Below, one piece after another: positions 60,601 to 64,000 of a DNA stretch of 64,000 nt. The notes below the pieces were generated by a model that saw nothing but the letters and a program-made list of their open reading frames with translations, did no database searches and was not told the origin of the DNA. Both the position numbers and the translations under genes were made by a program. Numbering within the stretch: the stretch's first letter is position 1; each line of letters begins with the position of its first letter. Source of the stretch: an uncultured Chitinophaga sp. (GTDB taxonomy: Bacteria > Bacteroidota > Bacteroidia > Chitinophagales > Chitinophagaceae); NCBI RefSeq assembly GCF_937898475.1, contig NZ_CALEJS010000011.1, positions 248,001 to 312,000 on the forward strand, in the 5' to 3' direction.

Positions 60601-62189
60601 ATGCGGTAAGCCACTACCAGTCCGTAAAAGGTAGGACGCAGATCTTCCAGGTCTTCAAACATGGGTTTTGAACTCTTGTGGTCATAAGCTACTTCCCAGT
60701 GACCGTCCGGATGCTGCCACTCCATCAGCTTATCAGCGCCCATGCGTAAACGCTCGCGCAGGGATTGATTATCCGGCTCATACAGCAGCACATTGCCCAT
60801 GTCTATCAGCGCGTAATAGGTGAGCGCGATCGGCTCCACATAGGGGCCCCATTCTTCAGTAAAGCGTTTCCCTTTCCAGAGGTAGTATTGCCCGGTAACA
60901 GCGCCCTGGAAGAAGCCTGGTTCCTCCTGTTGCTGCGCCAGCTTGAAATTAAGCACGTAGGGCAGGCGGCGATGTTCCAGCAAAGTATCGCCGGTGATGC
61001 TGGCCAACATCCACATGGCGCCATAATCGGAATTCTTCATGGCGTCTTTGTCAGATCCTACTACGCCGCCCAAATAATCCTGCGCACCCATTTCGAGCCC
61101 TTTATAGGAGAAGGTACGCCAGCGGGAAGTGCTGTCTGCCTTAACGTAGTGCAGCATCTCCATCACGCGGTCTGTGAGTGACTGATGCGTTTGTTTCAGT
61201 GCAAGAAAATCCCTGAAACGATATATATCATAGATGGCATGTTTGTATACAGTGTACCAGTCTGCCGCCTGCAGGGAATAACGGAAGCTGAAGGTCCGCT
61301 CTTCCCCTTCCTTCATATAGGAATCCCTTTCACCCAATACCGGGTGATAAGCAGTAGGCATAAGGCCGCCTTTCCTGTTCATCAGTGAAAGACCCAGCTG
61401 CCAGTCGGCATGCGTGTTGTGATCCTGTTCCCAGGGATCACGGCCTGTTCCGGGATCAGGAATGACCGCCAGGGTAAGTCCCTTACGGCTGCGCAGCAGC
61501 GGACAGAGTGTACTTGCGGTACGTTCTCTTACAATGATCGGACGGTTGGGAATACCCTGACCGTAGGCATAGCTGTTTACCAGGTCTGTTGCCAGTTTTC
61601 TGCCCTGGAAATAGCCGGGGATCATGCCCCAGTCCAGTTCAGCTTCCGGCAGCACTGCCAGCGAAGGAGTGGCGATGGCGTAGTAACCCGCTTTCTTTGC
61701 TTTCAGTGTAAGCGTTACAGTGATATCCTGCGGAAAGGCAGGATCGAGCTGCCAGCTGGCGCTGAGCTGCAATGTATCTGATGCATAGGTGAATGCAATG
61801 CCGGATGCATTGCGTTGCCTGGCTACTGCCGGGTAAAAATGGATAGCCTTGCCTGCGGTGTTCATAGGCACCGGCGCCAGGTTCTCGCTCCACCTTTTAA
61901 TGAGGTATTTGTAGATGGGCTCCGGGAAGCTGGCGGCACGGCTATCTACCTCCCTGCGTAAAGCAGCCGTATCAGGTTTACCGGCGCTATACAGCACGGT
62001 ATATTCGCCTGAAGGTTGTGGTAATGCGGTTTGGTTAGCTCCCGCTTTCACCAGCTGATAGCCATTAGGACCTTTCTTCCATTCCAGCTCCAGCTGGTCA
62101 TTACGCAGGGTCAGCTTTTGCTGTGCATAGCCGCTGGCCGTTAATAACAGGCAGGCGCTTAAAATGCCGTATAGCTGTTTATATTTCAT
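57699..62189 (-). CDS. Large exported protein with two putative (alpha/alpha)-toroid modules, candidate glycan-degrading enzyme
   Basis: The start at 62189 (1496 residues, MKYKQLYGILSA) opens a signal peptide (ASGYAQ). Residues about 25-290 look like a beta-sandwich, about 300-730 a helical barrel with many Trp and His residues (DYGAMWMLASITGD, HHAWWQIGWITDYLL), about 740-860 a beta domain. Residues about 870-970 start CVNQSGYNINAPKRF, as in the Ig-like N-terminal domain of GH9 cellulases, followed by a second helical barrel with YGRNPLNAHAAHHP (about 1312) and EGWVNHNTAWN (about 1372), resembling GH9 patterns, then a C-terminal beta domain. The GH9-type Asp-rich motif is not found. It follows SusD by 16 bases. 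Family not recognised; an enzyme is inferred. Confidence 0.8.
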   Translation of the reverse strand: MKYKQLYGILSACLLLTASGYAQQKLTLRNDQLELEWKKGPNGYQLVKAGANQTALPQPSGEYTVLYSAGKPDTAALRREVDSRAASFPEPIYKYLIKRWSENLAPVPMNTAGKAIHFYPAVARQRNASGIAFTYASDTLQLSASWQLDPAFPQDITVTLTLKAKKAGYYAIATPSLAVLPEAELDWGMIPGYFQGRKLATDLVNSYAYGQGIPNRPIIVRERTASTLCPLLRSRKGLTLAVIPDPGTGRDPWEQDHNTHADWQLGLSLMNRKGGLMPTAYHPVLGERDSYMKEGEERTFSFRYSLQAADWYTVYKHAIYDIYRFRDFLALKQTHQSLTDRVMEMLHYVKADSTSRWRTFSYKGLEMGAQDYLGGVVGSDKDAMKNSDYGAMWMLASITGDTLLEHRRLPYVLNFKLAQQQEEPGFFQGAVTGQYYLWKGKRFTEEWGPYVEPIALTYYALIDMGNVLLYEPDNQSLRERLRMGADKLMEWQHPDGHWEVAYDHKSSKPMFEDLEDLRPTFYGLVVAYRILGDKKYLEAARKGADWFMEEATARGYFLGVCGDARFVADFATGQSVQALLDLYDLTGEEQYRTAAITTARIYTASVYTHPIPSRRQKTVKGENRQDWEISQVGLSFEHGGSLGSATMHGPILLASHAGMFVRLFKLTQDSLFLDMARAAAWGRDAFVHQSTGVASYYWNAMNAGAGPYPHHAWWQIGWITDYLLSEADLRSKGKISFPRGFITPKVGPHQCYGFASGKIFGRMAKLYMPDSMLQVSDPQVDYISIADDFTRQLYVVLLNNDDESRQAVVRLNTRKVMPGEQVRVTRSIIKDESGKQEGYDLPSGNTQSVSIPAYGLRVLAIDYARVDTQYVARQHWVCVNQSGYNINAPKRFTVPTAGDEQLRFWITEKDHAKKLYEGVVDHGTGDFTTFRPARGGTYEIHVADSKLPGATSFPFEIGPFAIEKAALQPAVAFMNDARSIVGTHHSAYGGSPWRDGTYYSYEIPSLVLMYLSNPLKYEEMPSTIDYAAMKRMVLDTGFHLVNARNDETALATARRYFKEIPPLTGTNIPDLVWNIHWGLGYYLLNPKTADPSDVKMPPQLHPQTLSQFAYFLYAYPYLQKWFPQSLYKQALKFTLSHWKEAGLLDLRREIGNSKGRYAPGFSVLPNLLLYEVCKREGIAQPDAYLQAAKQQARWIIDSLNLQDPLVTKGQRMSEHVLMTGLAFYWLHYRDNAPEGLQQKINEWADVVIKRSDNMWDFRRYDLDSNWTVPGYNEVGNVAGFPASALQAAAVVTDTAVKQRLLQIAFAHFDNLYGRNPLNAHAAHHPEKGFTGVERAFPKGFPDDICARLELVRGTLNCLPGTEMYPFNPSGSYRHLEGWVNHNTAWNVSLAMLNWFDNQPLQAKLQKRSLQVRWQAPVNYNATVKDSLPVNVYVNGKLAGTVALSEENNNSLVFSGSIPLKDDTLLINSKPVMVKKGDAITLAYGYGILKKEKVVRF

Positions 62190-62205
62190 TATGGACATGA
62201 TCTGT

Positions 62206-63699
62206 TTATTTCCAGTCAGGATTCTGTTCCAGTTTCTGATTAGCGTTTATTTCGCTTAACGGTATGGGAAAATAGCGATGTTTGGGCTGCGGGTTGCGCG
62301 TTGGGAACACATCATTCACGGCCTGCGGTATTACCTGCATAAAAGTGTTGGTACGGGTAAGATCATACCAGCGGTCTCCCTCTGCAAACAATTCCCAGCT
62401 GCGTTCTTGCAGCACTGCGCTGATGAAAGCCTCTTTACTGAGGCCCGACAATGCAGGCAAGCCCGCCCTTGCACGAACGGTGTTGATGTTGTTATATGCC
62501 AGTGCATCAGGTCCTGCCTGTCGCGCTGCAGCTTCTGCCGCTATAAGATACACATCTGCCAGCCGTATCAATGGAATATTTACCGCGTGGGCGCCTACAA
62601 TGGAATTTGGATCCATGTATTTCTTTACCAGCACGCCCTGTTTTGTAACCGGCGTAATATTAGCCTGGTTCACCACTTTACCCTGGCGATCCATGTAAAA
62701 CGTATCCAGCAGCTGCCGCCGTTTGTCTGCCGGATCGAAGGAATCAAAGAAAGACTGGTAAGCGAACATGGAACCGAATGAAGATTTACCATAGGCGGGA
62801 CCATTACTGTTGGGTGGGCCATACAGGGCCATGATCTGCGAAGCGCGGGAGGGCAGCGAAGATTCTGCCTCAAAAGCCCACATATTCTCCTGCCGTGCCA
62901 CATCTTCCTTAGCAACGTTGTATACGTCCAGCACATCTGGCATCAGCTGGTATTTCCCGCTGTTCAGCACCTCGTTGGCCTTCTGCAGGGCGATGTCCCA
63001 ATTCTCATTATACAAGGCGGCTTTAGCATACAGGGCCTGTGCTACCTGTTTTGAAGGGCGGCCTTTGGGCCAGGCAGCTGAATAGTCAGGCAAGCCGGCT
63101 ATGGCGCTGTCCAGGTCTTTATAGATCTGCTGGTATACACCGTTACGCTCCGTCTTGGGCTCATAAGCATCTTCCAATACTTTGCTGGGGTGGGTACGTA
63201 CTACGACATCGCGGAAGTTCTTTGACAGCATCCAGTGAAACCATGCGCGCATGTATTGCGCCTCGGCAATGATCTGTTTCTTCCGTTCTGCATCCATCTT
63301 GGTACCGGGTACTTTTTCCAATACCCAGTTAGCTGCTTCAATACCTTTGTAGCAGTTATTCCAGAGATCGACCGGCGATTCCATGGTGCGGCTGTAACTT
63401 CTCACAGCGGTATAGTCCTGGTCATAACTGAAAAGCGTATAGGTATCCCTGCCCACCACGGGTCGCGGGTATACCTGGTCTGCACTGAGGTCTGCTATGA
63501 GCAGCGGAGAAGGCCCGTTGTACATATCTGCCAGGGCCGTATAAACAGCCGCCAGCGCGGCTTCTGCATCTTGCTGTGTTTTATAGAAAGTCTCCGTGTA
63601 AATATTGGAATAAGGTGTTTCATCCAGTTTGCAGGATAACAGCGATGTTGCCAGCAGGCAGATGGCAGCTGCAAACTTTTTAATGATGTTGACTGGCAT
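62206..63699 (-). CDS. SusD/RagB-family lipoprotein
   Basis: A 497-residue lipoprotein (Cys23 in SLLSCKLDETPYSN). Typical SusD blocks are YMRAWFHWMLSKNF, IRLADVYLIAAEAAARQ and LQERSWELFAEGDRWYDLTRT. It lies 30 bases after the SusC stop and 16 bases before the large two-module enzyme. It presents the substrate of that enzyme to the SusC channel. Confidence 0.95.
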   Translation of the reverse strand: MPVNIIKKFAAAICLLATSLLSCKLDETPYSNIYTETFYKTQQDAEAALAAVYTALADMYNGPSPLLIADLSADQVYPRPVVGRDTYTLFSYDQDYTAVRSYSRTMESPVDLWNNCYKGIEAANWVLEKVPGTKMDAERKKQIIAEAQYMRAWFHWMLSKNFRDVVVRTHPSKVLEDAYEPKTERNGVYQQIYKDLDSAIAGLPDYSAAWPKGRPSKQVAQALYAKAALYNENWDIALQKANEVLNSGKYQLMPDVLDVYNVAKEDVARQENMWAFEAESSLPSRASQIMALYGPPNSNGPAYGKSSFGSMFAYQSFFDSFDPADKRRQLLDTFYMDRQGKVVNQANITPVTKQGVLVKKYMDPNSIVGAHAVNIPLIRLADVYLIAAEAAARQAGPDALAYNNINTVRARAGLPALSGLSKEAFISAVLQERSWELFAEGDRWYDLTRTNTFMQVIPQAVNDVFPTRNPQPKHRYFPIPLSEINANQKLEQNPDWK

Positions 63700-63729
63700 G
63701 GATCAATATTTTAGTTAGTTGATATATGC

Positions 63730-64000
63730 TTAAAAAGATACCTGCAGGCCCAGCAAAAAGGACCTGGCAATAGGATACACCAGATTGTCTACCCCCAGCA
63801 CCGTATTAGAATTGCCAAAGGAGTTCACTTCCGGGTCAAATCCGCTGTAATTGGATACCGTGAAAAGATTGTTGGCACTGCCATACACGCGGATAGAAGA
63901 GATCCATTTCATGGCCGGGAAAGTATAACCCAGTGTGATGTTCTTACAGCGCAGGTAAGAGCCGTCTTCCATGAAACGGTCTGTCAACGGCAGGCGGCCA
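63730..64000 (-). CDS. SusC/RagA-family outer-membrane protein, C-terminal end only
   Basis: The frame is open to the right edge; only the last 90 codons are in the window. They read LTDRFMEDGSYLRCKNITLGY and end in FLLGLQVSF, the usual SusC C-terminus. It precedes the SusD gene by 30 bases and belongs to the two-module enzyme locus. The start, plug and any STN domain are outside the window. Confidence 0.93.
   Translation of the reverse strand, partial: GRLPLTDRFMEDGSYLRCKNITLGYTFPAMKWISSIRVYGSANNLFTVSNYSGFDPEVNSFGNSNTVLGVDNLVYPIARSFLLGLQVSF

Noticed and set aside
1..64000. Mobile genetic elements, tRNA or rRNA genes
   Set aside because: No transposase, integrase, phage or conjugation gene and no cloverleaf or rRNA stretch was recognised; all large ORFs belong to chromosomal families.

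Overview
The window looks like a chromosomal stretch of a Bacteroidota bacterium, most likely a Chitinophaga-like member of the Chitinophagaceae. The evidence is the number of SusC/SusD outer-membrane uptake pairs, an ECF sigma/FecR pair feeding a SusC with an STN domain, lipoprotein signals of Bacteroidota type, many promoters with a TAnnTTTG -7 box and few Shine-Dalgarno sites. The genus is inference. I see no tRNA, rRNA, transposase, integrase or CRISPR array.

Layout. (1) 1-17517, minus strand: a large glycan-utilisation locus read right to left. It encodes an ECF sigma factor, a FecR anti-sigma factor, SusC with STN domain, SusD, a GH38-like alpha-mannosidase, an SGNH hydrolase, a GH92 alpha-mannosidase, then a second set: SusD, DUF5004 and DUF4961 lipoproteins and a second SusC cut by the left edge. 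The enzymes point to alpha-mannosides or N-glycan-like substrates. (2) 17692-25026: small lipoprotein, DUF2130 coiled-coil protein, HAD phosphatase, DUF4136 lipoprotein, beta-barrel protein, ApbE, a glutaryl-CoA-dehydrogenase-like enzyme and a YciI-like protein. (3) 25228-30591: DeoR-type regulator followed by a SusC/SusD pair and a strong terminator. (4) 30871-37992: pyrF, an exported sugar-isomerase-like protein with a Tat-exported Gfo/Idh/MocA oxidoreductase, PaiB-like protein, Mrp ATPase, a carboxypeptidase-regulatory-like protein and 3-hydroxyacyl-CoA dehydrogenase. (5) 38018-45675: a palindromic intergenic repeat and a rhamnoside locus (SusC, SusD, GH78). (6) 46059-57629: IMPACT/YigZ, ribD, prmC, ExbD, ExbB, pepT, a cobalamin riboswitch with metE, CWC protein, thioesterase, FKBP isomerase, DUF1343 (NamZ-like) protein and fmt. 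(7) 57699-64000: a third enzyme locus with a large two-module protein, SusD and a SusC cut by the right edge.

How the genes work together. SusC/SusD pairs bind and import oligosaccharides; ExbB/ExbD can energise the TonB-dependent SusC channels; the lipoprotein or periplasmic hydrolases trim the glycans. In the mannoside locus the STN domain of SusC, FecR and the ECF sigma factor form a trans-envelope signal chain. A 28-bp element between the sigma and FecR genes recurs upstream of the second SusD operon, so the same sigma factor may control both halves.

The most unusual structure is not a gene. At several gene ends the stop codon is the first unit of a degenerate 7-bp (once 8-bp) periodic repeat, in three sequence families that follow the type of stop codon, often arranged as an inverted pair filling the whole intergenic gap. 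Neither 7 nor 8 is a multiple of three, so such repeats present stop codons in every frame.
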